Shown: in pieces, positions 43,501 through 51,457 of the stretch
Layout of the letters: each line of letters starts with the position of its first letter
Position numbering within the stretch: position 1 is the stretch's first letter
Assembly: GCA_009797885.1 (NCBI GenBank)
Contig: WNKP01000006.1
Coordinates: forward strand, 266,507-330,506
Source of the DNA: Flavobacteriaceae bacterium GF1
GTDB lineage: Bacteria; Bacteroidota; Bacteroidia; Flavobacteriales; Flavobacteriaceae
Direction of reading: 5' to 3'
Length of the DNA stretch: 64,000 bases
The notes under the pieces: generated by a model
The model's input: the letters and a program-made list of their open reading frames with translations, nothing else
Database searches by the model: none
What the model was told of the DNA's origin: nothing
Position numbers and translations under genes: made by a program

Positions 43501-46500
43501 TTTGTCGGAAAGCTTGAAGGTATAAGACCCATCATGGTTGTCATCGCAGACCGACCAGTCGTCTACTTCGTTCGCCACAGGGGTAGCGTTGATGATCAGG
43601 TCAAAATCCGTCACATCGTAACAATTGGGGTTTTTATTCGCCTGGATCCGTGCATAAATTGTTAGTTCGGGGGCAGTACTGGAAAATACGTTGGCATTCA
43701 GCGGATTCGTATTCCCTTCGGCCTCCGTTTGGCTGAGGTGGTAGCTTACGGTATGTTCGGTTGGCGATTGCCCGCCCAGAACATCATCATTTTTGTCAGA
43801 AAGCTTGAAGGTATAAGACCCATCATTGTTGTCATCGCAGACCGACCAGTCGTCTACTTCGTTCGCCACAGGGGTATTGTGGACGATCAGGTTAAAATCC
43901 GTCACATCGTAACAATCGGGGTTATTGTTCGCCTGGATCCGTGCGTAAATGGCTTGTTGGTACGTGATGGTATTGGAAAATGCGGTAGCGTTCAGGGGAT
44001 TCGCACCCCCTTGGGCATCCGTGAGGCTTATGTGGTAGCTTACTGCATGTTCGGTTGGTGATTGCCCTCCGAGGATTTCACCGTCTTTGTCAGTAAGCTC
44101 AAAGGTATACAATCCATCATTGTTGTCATCGCAGACCGTCCAATCGTTCACTTGGTTTGCCACAGGGGGGGCATTGATGATCAGTTGAAATGAAGTGGTG
44201 CTATAGCACCGGGTTGCCCTATTCTCGATACGCACGTAAATGGTTTGTCCAGGAGCGGTACTGGAAAATGCGGTAGCGTTCAATGGATTCGTACCCCCTT
44301 GGGCGTCCGAGATGTTCGTGTGGTAGCTTAGGGTGTATTCGGTTGGTGACTGCGTCCCCAGGATCTCACCATCTTTGTCGGAAAGCTTGAAGGTATAACT
44401 TCCATGATTGTTATCATCACAGGCCAACCAATCGTCCACTTCGTTCGCCACAGGGGGGGTATTGATGATCAGGTCAAAAGAGGTGGTGCTATAACATTGG
44501 GTCGCCCGATTCTCGACCCGGACGTAAATAATTTGTAGGTTTGGGACGGTATTGGAAAACGCGGTAGCGTTCAGAGGATTCGCATCCCCTTCGGCATCCG
44601 TCAGACTGGTATGGTAGCTTAGGGGGTAGTCGGATGGTGATTGCCCGCCCAGAATTTCCCCATCTTTGTCGGTGAGTTTAAAGGTATACAACCCATCATC
44701 GTTGTCATCGCAGACTATCCAGTCGTTTACGCTGTTTACAACAGGGATATCGTTGATGATCAGGTCAAAAGAGGTAGTACCATAACATTGGGTCGCCTTA
44801 CTCTCAACACGCGCGTAAATAGTTTGTTGATCCGGGACGGTATTGGAAAATGCGGTTGCGTTCAGCGGATTCGTATTTCCTTCGGCATCTGTCTGGCTTG
44901 TGTGGTAGCTTACGGTATACTGGTCTGGCGACTGTGTGCCCAGAATGTCCCTATTTTTGTCGGAAAGTTTGAAGGTATACAATCCATCATTGTTGTCATC
45001 GCAGACCGTCCAATCGTCCACTTGGCTTGCCAAAGGGGGGGTATTGATGATCAGGTCAAAAGTGGTGGTGCTATAGCAATACGTTGTAAGATTCTCGACC
45101 CTTGCGTAAATGGTTTGTAGGTTTGGAACGGTATTGGAAAATGCCGAAGTGTTCAGCGAATTCACATCGCCTTCGGCCTCCGCTAGGCTGGTGTGGTAGC
45201 TTACGGCGTATTTGGTAGGCGACTGCGTGCCCAGAATATCCCCGTTTTTGTCGGAGAGTTTGAAGGTATACAATCCATCATTGTTGTCATCGCAGACAGA
45301 CCAATCGTTGATGTTGTTGACTACTGGTGGGGTATTGATGATCAGGTTAAAAGAGGTGGTGCTATAACACTGTGTTGTAAGATTCTCGACCCGGACGTAA
45401 ATAGTTTGTAGGTTTGGGACGGTATTGGAAAATGCAGTAGCGTTCAGTGGATTCGTATCCCCTTCGGCATCCGTTAGGCTGGTGTGATAGCTTACATCAT
45501 ACTGATTTGGTGCCTGTGTGCCCAGAATGTCCCCATTTTTGTCGGAAAGTTTGAAGGTATACAATCCATCATTGTTGTCATCGCAGACGGACCAATCGCT
45601 TATGTTGTTGGCTACAGGTGGGGTATTGATGATCAGGTCAAAAGAGGTAGTGCTATAGCAAGAAGTTGTCCGATTTTCGACCCGAGCGTAAATGGTTTGT
45701 CCAGGGGTGGTACTGGAAAATCCGGTGGCGTTCAGCGAATTCACGTTCCCTTCGGCATCCGTCCGGCTTGTGTGGTAGCTTACGGCATACTGGTCTGGTG
45801 CCTGTGTGCCCAGAATGTCCCCATTTTTGTCCGAAAGTTTGAAGGTATACAATCCATTATTGTTGTCATTGCAAACGGGCCAATCGTTTATGTTGTTGGC
45901 TACAGGTGGGGTATTGATGATCAGGTCAAAAGGGGTGGTGTTGTAGCACTGTGTTGCCCGATTCTCAACCCGCGCGTAAATAGTTTGTTGGTGTGAGATG
46001 GTATTGGAAAATGTGGTAGTGTTCAGTGGATTTGTATCCCCTTCGGCGTCCGTCAGGCTGGTGTGGTAGCTTACGTCATATTCCATTGGCGATTGTGTAC
46101 CCAGAATGTCTCCATTTTTGTCGCTAAGCTTGAAGGTATAAACCCCATCATTGTTATCATCGCAGACGGCCCAATCGTCCACTTCGTTTGCTATGGCACT
46201 GGCCTTGATGATCAGGTCAAAGGAGACGGTGCCATAGCAAGAGTTTGACAGATTCTCGACCCGCGCGTAAATAGTTTGTCTGGGGGAGGTACCGGAAAAT
46301 ACCGAAGTGTTCAGCGGATTCGCATCGCCTTCAGCATCCGTTAAACTGAGGTGGTAGCTTACGACATACTGGTCTGACGATTGCCCGCCAAGAATCTCAA
46401 TATCTTTATCGGAAAGTTTGAAGGTATAAACTCCATCTTTGTCGTCATCGCACACCGTCCAATCGCTCGTGTTGTTTGCCACGGGAGTATCGTTGATGAT

Positions 46501-47934
46501 CAGTTTAAAAGAAGTGGTGCTATAACAAGAGTTTGACAGATTCTCGACCCGCACATAAATAGTTTGTTGATATTGGACAGTATTGGAAAATGCGGTGGTG
46601 TTTAGTGGATTCGCATCCCCTTCGGCGTCCGTCAGGCTGGAGTGGTAGCTAATGGCATAATCGGTTGGTGATTTTCCGTCGAGGATCTCACTATCTTTAT
46701 CGTTAAGCTTGAAGGTATAAACTCCATCACCGTTGTCATCACAGACCGTCCAATCGTTCACTTCATTTTCCACGGGAGTATCGATAATCAGGTCAAAAGA
46801 GGTGGTGCTATGGCAATGGGTCGCCAGATTCTCGACCCGCATGTAAATAGTTTGTTGATACTGAACAGTATTGGAAAATGCGGTAGCGTTCAGCGGATTT
46901 GCATCCCCATCGGCATCCGTCTGGCTGTTGTGATAGCTTACATCATACTGGTTTGGTGCCTGTGTGCCCAGAATCTCACTGTCCTTGTCGGAAAGGTTGA
47001 AGGTATAAAATCCATCATTGTCGTCATCGCAAATCAACCAATCATTCACTTCGTTCGCCACGGGGGAGGGATTGATAATCAGGTCAAAAGAGGTGGTGCT
47101 ATAGCACTGTGTTGTCAGATTCTCGAGCCGCGCGTAAATAGTTTGTAGGTTGGGAACGGTATTGGTAAAGGCGTTAGCGTTCAGCGGTTTCGTATTCCCT
47201 TCGGCGTCCATAAGGGTACTGTGGTAGGTAACCTCAAAATTGCCATCGGTTTGCCCGGTCAGAATCTCACCATCTTTGTCACTAAGCTTGAAGGTATACA
47301 ATCCGTCACTGTTGTCATCGCAGACCGGCCAATCACTCACTGCGCTTGTCACTATAGGGGTATTCTTGATGACTAGATCAAAAGAGGTTGTGCTGTAGCA
47401 CGAGGTTGACAGATTCTCGACCCTCGCGTAAATGATCTGTCGATACGGGATGGTATTGGAAAATGCGGTAGCGTTCAGGGGACTCGTATCCCCTTCGGCA
47501 TCTGCCAGGGTGGGATGGTAACTTATGTCATACTCGGTCGGCGATTGTGTACCCAGGATCTCACTGTCTTTGTCACTAAGCTTGAAGGAGTAATATCCGT
47601 CATTGTTGTCATCGCAGATCGAAATATCGGCTCCTGAAGAGGGGACCGTTGGCAGTGAGTAGATTGTGATATCCTTTGTTTCGTTGGAGGTGTTCACTAT
47701 CAAACTTACCGTATAATCACCAGTTGTGCTATACTTATGATAATAGACATCCTGCGGGGTTTCACCATCTATAACGGTACCATCGCCAAAGTCCCATTCA
47801 AACCTCCAAATGGTTTCACTTGATATAATCCGAAACTCAGTGAACTCGCCGAAACATAGGTTTGTGACTTCGATTTGTTGGCCTGTGGCACCAAAGCCAA
47901 CGGAAAACATCAAAATACAGACTAGTTTTTTCAC
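40561..47934 (-). CDS. Giant repeat-containing surface protein with T9SS type B sorting domain
   Basis: A 2457-residue exported protein (GTG start, reads MKKLVCILMF). The order is: signal peptide; PKD-like domain (about 25-95, EWDFGDGTVIDGETP); 22 repeats of about 97 residues (about 102-2230), each opening with CDDNNDGxYTFKLSDK and closing with CYSTTSFDLIIN; an Ig-like domain; and a C-terminal type B sorting domain (about 2375-2457, KFFTPNGDNANDYWNIIG to LSGHFSLKR). The paired cysteines and acidic calcium-like loops suggest stacked, disulfide-stiffened modules: a long stalk or adhesin. It heads the operon that includes pseudopilins and a GspF/PilC homologue. Confidence 0.88.
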   Translation of the reverse strand: MKKLVCILMFSVGFGATGQQIEVTNLCFGEFTEFRIISSETIWRFEWDFGDGTVIDGETPQDVYYHKYSTTGDYTVSLIVNTSNETKDITIYSLPTVPSSGADISICDDNNDGYYSFKLSDKDSEILGTQSPTEYDISYHPTLADAEGDTSPLNATAFSNTIPYRQIIYARVENLSTSCYSTTSFDLVIKNTPIVTSAVSDWPVCDDNSDGLYTFKLSDKDGEILTGQTDGNFEVTYHSTLMDAEGNTKPLNANAFTNTVPNLQTIYARLENLTTQCYSTTSFDLIINPSPVANEVNDWLICDDDNDGFYTFNLSDKDSEILGTQAPNQYDVSYHNSQTDADGDANPLNATAFSNTVQYQQTIYMRVENLATHCHSTTSFDLIIDTPVENEVNDWTVCDDNGDGVYTFKLNDKDSEILDGKSPTDYAISYHSSLTDAEGDANPLNTTAFSNTVQYQQTIYVRVENLSNSCYSTTSFKLIINDTPVANNTSDWTVCDDDKDGVYTFKLSDKDIEILGGQSSDQYVVSYHLSLTDAEGDANPLNTSVFSGTSPRQTIYARVENLSNSCYGTVSFDLIIKASAIANEVDDWAVCDDNNDGVYTFKLSDKNGDILGTQSPMEYDVSYHTSLTDAEGDTNPLNTTTFSNTISHQQTIYARVENRATQCYNTTPFDLIINTPPVANNINDWPVCNDNNNGLYTFKLSDKNGDILGTQAPDQYAVSYHTSRTDAEGNVNSLNATGFSSTTPGQTIYARVENRTTSCYSTTSFDLIINTPPVANNISDWSVCDDNNDGLYTFKLSDKNGDILGTQAPNQYDVSYHTSLTDAEGDTNPLNATAFSNTVPNLQTIYVRVENLTTQCYSTTSFNLIINTPPVVNNINDWSVCDDNNDGLYTFKLSDKNGDILGTQSPTKYAVSYHTSLAEAEGDVNSLNTSAFSNTVPNLQTIYARVENLTTYCYSTTTFDLIINTPPLASQVDDWTVCDDNNDGLYTFKLSDKNRDILGTQSPDQYTVSYHTSQTDAEGNTNPLNATAFSNTVPDQQTIYARVESKATQCYGTTSFDLIINDIPVVNSVNDWIVCDDNDDGLYTFKLTDKDGEILGGQSPSDYPLSYHTSLTDAEGDANPLNATAFSNTVPNLQIIYVRVENRATQCYSTTSFDLIINTPPVANEVDDWLACDDNNHGSYTFKLSDKDGEILGTQSPTEYTLSYHTNISDAQGGTNPLNATAFSSTAPGQTIYVRIENRATRCYSTTSFQLIINAPPVANQVNDWTVCDDNNDGLYTFELTDKDGEILGGQSPTEHAVSYHISLTDAQGGANPLNATAFSNTITYQQAIYARIQANNNPDCYDVTDFNLIVHNTPVANEVDDWSVCDDNNDGSYTFKLSDKNDDVLGGQSPTEHTVSYHLSQTEAEGNTNPLNANVFSSTAPELTIYARIQANKNPNCYDVTDFDLIINATPVANEVDDWSVCDDNHDGSYTFKLSDKNGEILGTQSPTEYVVSYHLSQTEAEGNMNPLNITAFSNTIPDQQTIYARIYANKKPDCYDVTNFDLIISDTPVANEVDDWSVCDDDIDGFHTFDLTINDDGILGGQSPTEHAVSYHLSQTDAEGDTNPQNATTFSSAAPGQTIYARVENLATQCYSTTLFDLIIDTPVANEVNDWEVCDDNNDGLYTFELSDKDGEILGRQSPTEYAVSYHPSLVDAEGDVNPLNAMAFSNTVPNLQTIYTRVENRTTQCYSTTSFDLIIHPTPMAKEVNDWAVCDHGDGLYTFKLSDKDDEILDGRSSDDYTITYHGSQDDAQNDANKLKDVTLSTTEPRQTIYARISNEHCHSTATFDLIVSNTPLAKPIENLTVCLDSGAGSYTFDLTEQNDKILGGQPTHEYSVSYHSSPGDAQNNVSPLLNVTLSSTDPAQTIYARIVNENCHSTTSFNLIVNEYPSVEKDVDNWTVCDDNNDGFHTFDLTEKENEILTLTGQQGASQFIITYHTTPENAEKGTNPLENPTTFTNTLRYQQTIYVRVANASCHATTSFQLVIDVPVAEKVENWTVCDDDNDGEHTFDLTKKEDEILTLTDQQGASQFNITYHTSQEHADSGTNPLLNPSAFSTKAPGQTVYARIENRDSADCHATSSFQLIVNDTPVANKVENWVVCDNNNDGFHTFDLTEKEDEILAGQQEASQFNITYYTSWEDADKGKDWLENPTTFSTTAPEQTIFVRIANDHCYTTSSFQLFINPLPQPNLKETYFICPDDAALQLDGGDNFDSWVWIKKENGEIISEDRTVVIEDSGKYSLTAIQTQNGIDCEKTVYFEVFDSDVPETLSVSTSGFSDVITLTVTATGTGDLEYSVDGNTYQTDNVFQIFPGVYTVYARTSSRCRILMEEVAAIGYQKFFTPNGDNANDYWNIIGAERLPDASTAIYDQFGKLIQQIPTNSKGWDGNYLGNPAPPDDYWFKFEYHNGKILSGHFSLKR
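41240..47631 (-). repeat. 22 tandem coding repeats of about 290 bases
   Basis: Inside the giant gene I count 22 consecutive units of about 97 codons. Units 6-10 share the variant DKNGDILGTQ (unit 10 reads NRD), units 13-15 share YARIQANxxPxCYDVTDF, and units 20-22 have HTFDLTEKED with an inserted TGQQGASQF. These blocks indicate local duplication and exchange between neighbours. Confidence 0.85.
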
Positions 47935-48609
47935 ACAACGGTATTTTTTATTTTGGACCTGTTAGTTCCAAAGGATAGTGTGAGGAAGTCCTATTACGGA
48001 CATCCCACCACTACCGCCAATTGGCAACCGGGGGTTGCCCATTCCCGGAAACCCCATTTGATCGCTCTCATGGAAAGGGCTACATACACGTCCTTCCCTT
48101 CTGAAAATGAGCAACTTGAAACTAATGCAGGGAGGGAAGAAAGGCAAAGACCGATGCATAAGTGGTTTGTTGAAAAAATAAGTGTGCTGTAGCGCTTGTT
48201 TAGGAATCCATTCCTATGGGACATATTGTGGATTCCGCATCATACTTCGACTTCGCTCAGCATCCGTGCGGAATGACAAGAAGACCAAATTTCATTTCGA
48301 ATCGTGAGGTGATAAATCCGGCCACAAATTGTAAACTGGCGGTAGCTATGGTTACCAACTCGCTACAGTGGGATGTTTCATTTTTTTAATAGCCATCACG
48401 AAAGTTGTGACTCTTTTTATTCTTGTTTTATTTAATGTACCGCAGCAGTGAAACCCTGTCCGCCTTTGGTGGATACTTCGGACAAGGTTCCTTTTGGCTT
48501 GGAGCCTATCCCGTGTAGCGGTTGAGAAACACTGGTGGAATGACCATAGGAATTTGTTTTGCCATTTTGAGTCCACCGGTTTTATGCTATAATTCCAATC
48601 GTCAAATTT
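47935..48609. other. Intergenic region upstream of the giant gene
   Basis: This 675-base region must hold the promoter of the giant operon, but I find no convincing TTG/TAnnTTTG pair. It includes the hairpin repeat at 48230-48278. The short open frames here have no recognisable product. Confidence 0.5.
48230..48278. repeat. Interspersed hairpin repeat, type A copy 1
   Basis: A 49-base sequence with inverted ends ATTCCGCA/TGCGGAAT and the inner CTTCGACTTCGCTCAG. A second identical copy is at 50159-50207. Similar repeats are scattered in Bacteroidota intergenic DNA. Confidence 0.75.
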
Positions 48610-49146
48610 TCATAACCTGACCCCAGCTCCTATTTTAACTACAGTAATATTCCTGAAAGAGCTACTATCCGGCAAACTATCCCCGCCACTAAGTTTAATG
48701 ATATCAATTTGGCCAACAATAAACAGTTTTGGTAAAATATCGACCGAGACTCCAAGATTAAAATTCAATCCATTCCATTTGAAACTGATATCTTCCAAAT
48801 CAGGGAACTCATTCTTCTGATTCCAAAAAACATAACCCAAACCCGCAAAAGGTCTAAACCGGGTCAATTTTAATTCTACTAAAACCTTAGGTTGTATTAA
48901 AGAACTCTTTCTTACAAAGTCAATAGTTTCATTTTTCTCATCATAAACCCCAACATTTAGCCCACCACCCAAGTATAGGTTTCCAAAGGTTATGACTCGG
49001 TATGCTACACCCAAATCAACAATGCCATCCAATTGTCCAAAGTTGTTTTCGCCCATAGGCAATGGGTAAGAAATCGTAGTACTGAATTTACCGGTCTGGG
49101 CTAAAAGTCCGCTAGTAAACAAAACGAGCGCAATGATAAGTTTCAT
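48610..49146 (-). CDS. Secreted outer-membrane beta-barrel-like protein
   Basis: A 178-residue protein with a signal peptide (KLIIALVLFTSGLLAQ) and about eight amphipathic strands with glycine-rich turns (FGNLYLGGGLNVGVYD, RFRPFAGLGYVFWNQ, VVKIGAGVRL). The layout is that of a small outer-membrane barrel. The ATG at 49146 gives the signal peptide; an ATG at 49176 overlaps the previous stop (ATGA) and would add 10 residues. Downstream partner of the following gene; function unknown. Confidence 0.65.
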   Translation of the reverse strand: MKLIIALVLFTSGLLAQTGKFSTTISYPLPMGENNFGQLDGIVDLGVAYRVITFGNLYLGGGLNVGVYDEKNETIDFVRKSSLIQPKVLVELKLTRFRPFAGLGYVFWNQKNEFPDLEDISFKWNGLNFNLGVSVDILPKLFIVGQIDIIKLSGGDSLPDSSSFRNITVVKIGAGVRL

Positions 49147-49172
49147 GATTCCTTTTGTGGTGTCATTCCATG

Positions 49173-49745
49173 TCATTGTATTGCTTGACCCAATCTACCA
49201 AGGCTATCTCTTTCTTTTTTTTTGGTTTGGATCAGCGCCGTAAGTTGGGGGGCATTTGGAAAATAAACTTCCGGATGTTGTAAGAGGTCTTTTTCTTCAA
49301 CAAAAGTTATGGTACCCTCCCGTTCCAGGTAATGTTCATTTACATACCATGTGCTTAGACCTTCTCCAGGGATGCCGCTGGTCATTTTTATGCTGTAGCG
49401 ATATAGATTGGCTTTAGGCCCACTCACCACCCGGTGCATAAACACCGGTTTGCCCTTTTGATTTAAATGTGCCCTATGGGTGTCGCTGCCTACCTCAACT
49501 TTTTTGGCATACGCAGGGTTAATCTTCATTTTTTGTTTTTTTGCATTGACCAACTTAAAGCCATGGGCCAAGTCATAGCCCGGATGGTAACGTTTAATGC
49601 TTCCTTCTATAACCGATCCGGTTTGGGTGGTTACTTCACAAGGGGTATATTTTTGGCCCTTGGCCGTGATACCCCAGAATACCAATAGGGATAGTAAAAA
49701 GCATTTGGTTATCATTGGCAAGGGTATTCGTGTTGCTTTTTTCAT
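49173..49745 (-). CDS. Secreted protein of unknown function
   Basis: A 190-residue exported protein. The signal peptide is TKCFLLSLLVFWGITAKGQ. The mature part has TQTGSVIEGSIKRYHPGYD (a small beta repeat) and a C-terminal helical, Lys-rich end. I do not recognise a family. Its stop overlaps the ATG of the possible barrel-protein start (ATGA), so the two are one transcript. Confidence 0.6.
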   Translation of the reverse strand: MKKATRIPLPMITKCFLLSLLVFWGITAKGQKYTPCEVTTQTGSVIEGSIKRYHPGYDLAHGFKLVNAKKQKMKINPAYAKKVEVGSDTHRAHLNQKGKPVFMHRVVSGPKANLYRYSIKMTSGIPGEGLSTWYVNEHYLEREGTITFVEEKDLLQHPEVYFPNAPQLTALIQTKKKERDSLGRLGQAIQ

Positions 49746-50004
49746 ATTCTGTTTTTTATGTTCACAGTATAGTTTTATATGAGGGTAGTGGCATATTAAG
49801 ATTTCAGGATTTCTATGTTTTTGAAATATAATTCTATCTAATGGCTATCTATTTTCCTACAAAGGAAGCTAGACAATCCATAAAAATCATGAGAAATGTC
49901 ATTTTTTGTAGTTCATTATGGTACGGATTCGTACTGCGTTATCAAGAAGGCCTGCATCTCCTTAGCCATAGGACCAGAAAACAGGAATCCCCATCGCTTG
50001 GCCC

Positions 50005-50085
50005 GTCATTTCGACCAACGGGAGAAATCTAAATCCCGAGAACAAGATTTCCCGATCAGTGCTTCGCACCTCTTTTCGAAATGAC
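50005..50085. repeat. Interspersed hairpin repeat, type B copy 1
   Basis: Ends GTCATTTCGA and TCGAAATGAC are perfect inverted repeats around CCAACGGGAGAAATC-type sequence. This is a common Bacteroidota intergenic repeat. A diverged copy follows at 50220-50298. Confidence 0.7.
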
Positions 50086-50158
50086 AAAGGAAACCCGAAT
50101 GGTTGGTACGGGCTTGTTGAAGGGAAGGCAGGAATCCACTCATGAAGGACATAAGGTT

Positions 50159-50207
50159 GGATTCCGCATCATACTTCGACTTCGCTCAGCATCCGTGCGG
50201 AATGACA
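50159..50207. repeat. Interspersed hairpin repeat, type A copy 2
   Basis: Identical over 49 bases to 48230-48278, with ATTCCGCA/TGCGGAAT ends. Preceding sequence GGAATCCACTCATGAAGGACAT (partly shown) also resembles that before copy 1. Confidence 0.75.
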
Positions 50208-50219
50208 AAAAAACCGAAT

Positions 50220-50298
50220 GTCATTTTGACCAACGGGAGAAGTCCAAATCCCGAGAACGAGATTTCTCAATCGTCGTTGTACACCTCATTTCGAACCG
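50220..50298. repeat. Interspersed hairpin repeat, type B copy 2
   Basis: GTCATTTTGACCAACGGGAG opens this copy and CATTTCGAACC closes it. It differs from copy 1 by several substitutions and its inverted ends no longer pair perfectly. Confidence 0.6.
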
Positions 50299-50466
50299 AA
50301 ACTGAACATCGTGAAGTTGAGCGTGAGAAATCTAAAGAATTAGAGTATTGAAAAACTCTAAATAGTAACAATGGTATTTGCCGGTGAAGGATTTTTTGGC
50401 ATTTTGGTCATGGAAGTAGTATTGTGATCATCTCTTTTGCATGTTTTTGGGAAATCCCAATAACAA

Positions 50467-50494
50467 AAAGCCAAGACATCACTGTCTTGGCTTT
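50467..50494 (-). terminator. Terminator at the end of the YD/RHS operon
   Basis: A 12-base perfect stem (50467-50478, AAAGCCAAGACA; 50483-50494) with a TCAC loop, then TTTTTG on the minus strand. It is 70 bases after the last lipoprotein stop. Confidence 0.85.
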
Positions 50495-50563
50495 CTTTAA
50501 ATCTAATCTTGCATACTCCTGTAGCCGCTAGTCATAGAATTGCAGTAGCAGGGAACTTAGGCC

Positions 50564-51457
50564 TTACTTGCCATCTTTACATTTGTATTTTATTATCAAT
50601 TCTTTATCAAACCAAACTTTATTTTCCAAATTCTTTAGTTCGTCCCTATACTTTATCAAAAATTTTTCTTCGCTTGAAAACCAGTAATAGTCCATTATTG
50701 CAGGAGACAGTAAAAAATCCTTAAAGGAATATATTACCATCTTTTTTTTGGTATTAATATCATATACTACAATCGAATTATTTCCATTTAAGCAAGCTAG
50801 TTTTTGCTTTCCTTGCAACCACATAACATCCGTACCCTGTAAGTCTGTCTTTGAAATAATCCTTGACTGAAATTCCAGTATAAATACTTGATCCAAATCA
50901 TTGTATAAAACAACATGGGTTTCATCAGAAGACCATGGGTTTTGATAAAGATAAATGTTTCCTTGTTCAACAAACTGTTGGAATATTTCTTTTTTCCGAA
51001 TTAGGTCAATTATTTTAATAATATTATTTCCATCGCCTTTATCACTCTTCGAGATAAAAATCGCCTTATCTCCATTTGGAGAGACAAAAAAGTCTTTCAC
51101 GCTCCTCAAACCTAATGGACTTAAATCCATGGAATCTAAAACAATAGATTGTCTATTGATCTTCATCAAAAAATACTCCTTCTCTTTGTTAGGTATAAAT
51201 CTTGATACCCGTATTATGAAAACCGAACTATCCCTTAGAAAATTGTCAGTTAAGTAGTAGTTGTATTTATCTTTTTCATATAAATCAATTACATTATCTT
51301 TAAAAGGCAACTTTTGCAGCGAGCCCCGTTTAGTAACATCAATAAAATTTGTTCTATCCAATTTATGATGGTTATATGAAAGGCAGTTTTCCTCGTGTGT
51401 GCTCTTACACGATAGAAGAAGTAAAATACTAGAAAGAAGTAAAAAAAATTTGATCAT
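50564..51457 (-). CDS. Lipoprotein following the RHS gene, candidate immunity protein
   Basis: A 297-residue lipoprotein: FFLLLSSILLLLSC gives the lipobox. The rest is a set of short strands (for example DFFVSPNGDKAIFISKSDKG, then WLQGKQKLACLNGNNSIVVY) that suggest a WD40-like propeller. Its ATG (51457) overlaps the RHS stop (TGATG). In RHS systems the gene after the toxin tip is the immunity factor, and a membrane-anchored partner suits a toxin that acts outside the cytosol. This role is inferred from position. Confidence 0.55.
   Translation of the reverse strand: MIKFFLLLSSILLLLSCKSTHEENCLSYNHHKLDRTNFIDVTKRGSLQKLPFKDNVIDLYEKDKYNYYLTDNFLRDSSVFIIRVSRFIPNKEKEYFLMKINRQSIVLDSMDLSPLGLRSVKDFFVSPNGDKAIFISKSDKGDGNNIIKIIDLIRKKEIFQQFVEQGNIYLYQNPWSSDETHVVLYNDLDQVFILEFQSRIISKTDLQGTDVMWLQGKQKLACLNGNNSIVVYDINTKKKMVIYSFKDFLLSPAIMDYYWFSSEEKFLIKYRDELKNLENKVWFDKELIIKYKCKDGK

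Larger units (their letters stand above)
49746..50563. other. Repeat-rich intergenic region
   Basis: An 818-base gap with no supported gene. It holds hairpin repeats at 50005-50085, 50159-50207 and 50220-50298 and the terminator at 50467-50494. The short open frames are repeat-derived. Confidence 0.6.

Noticed and set aside
42600..47150. Long open frames on the plus strand antisense to the giant gene
   Set aside because: They reappear in each repeat unit at the same phase, so they are shadows of the repeated codons, with no start signals.
41240..47631. CRISPR array, from regular spacing
   Set aside because: The units are about 290 bases long, code for protein and continue in one frame, so this is a coding repeat.
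48352..48576. 74-codon open frame with Lys/Arg-rich end upstream of the giant gene
   Set aside because: It has no plausible start, no known match and an unusual composition; it could be a gene remnant, but I cannot support it.
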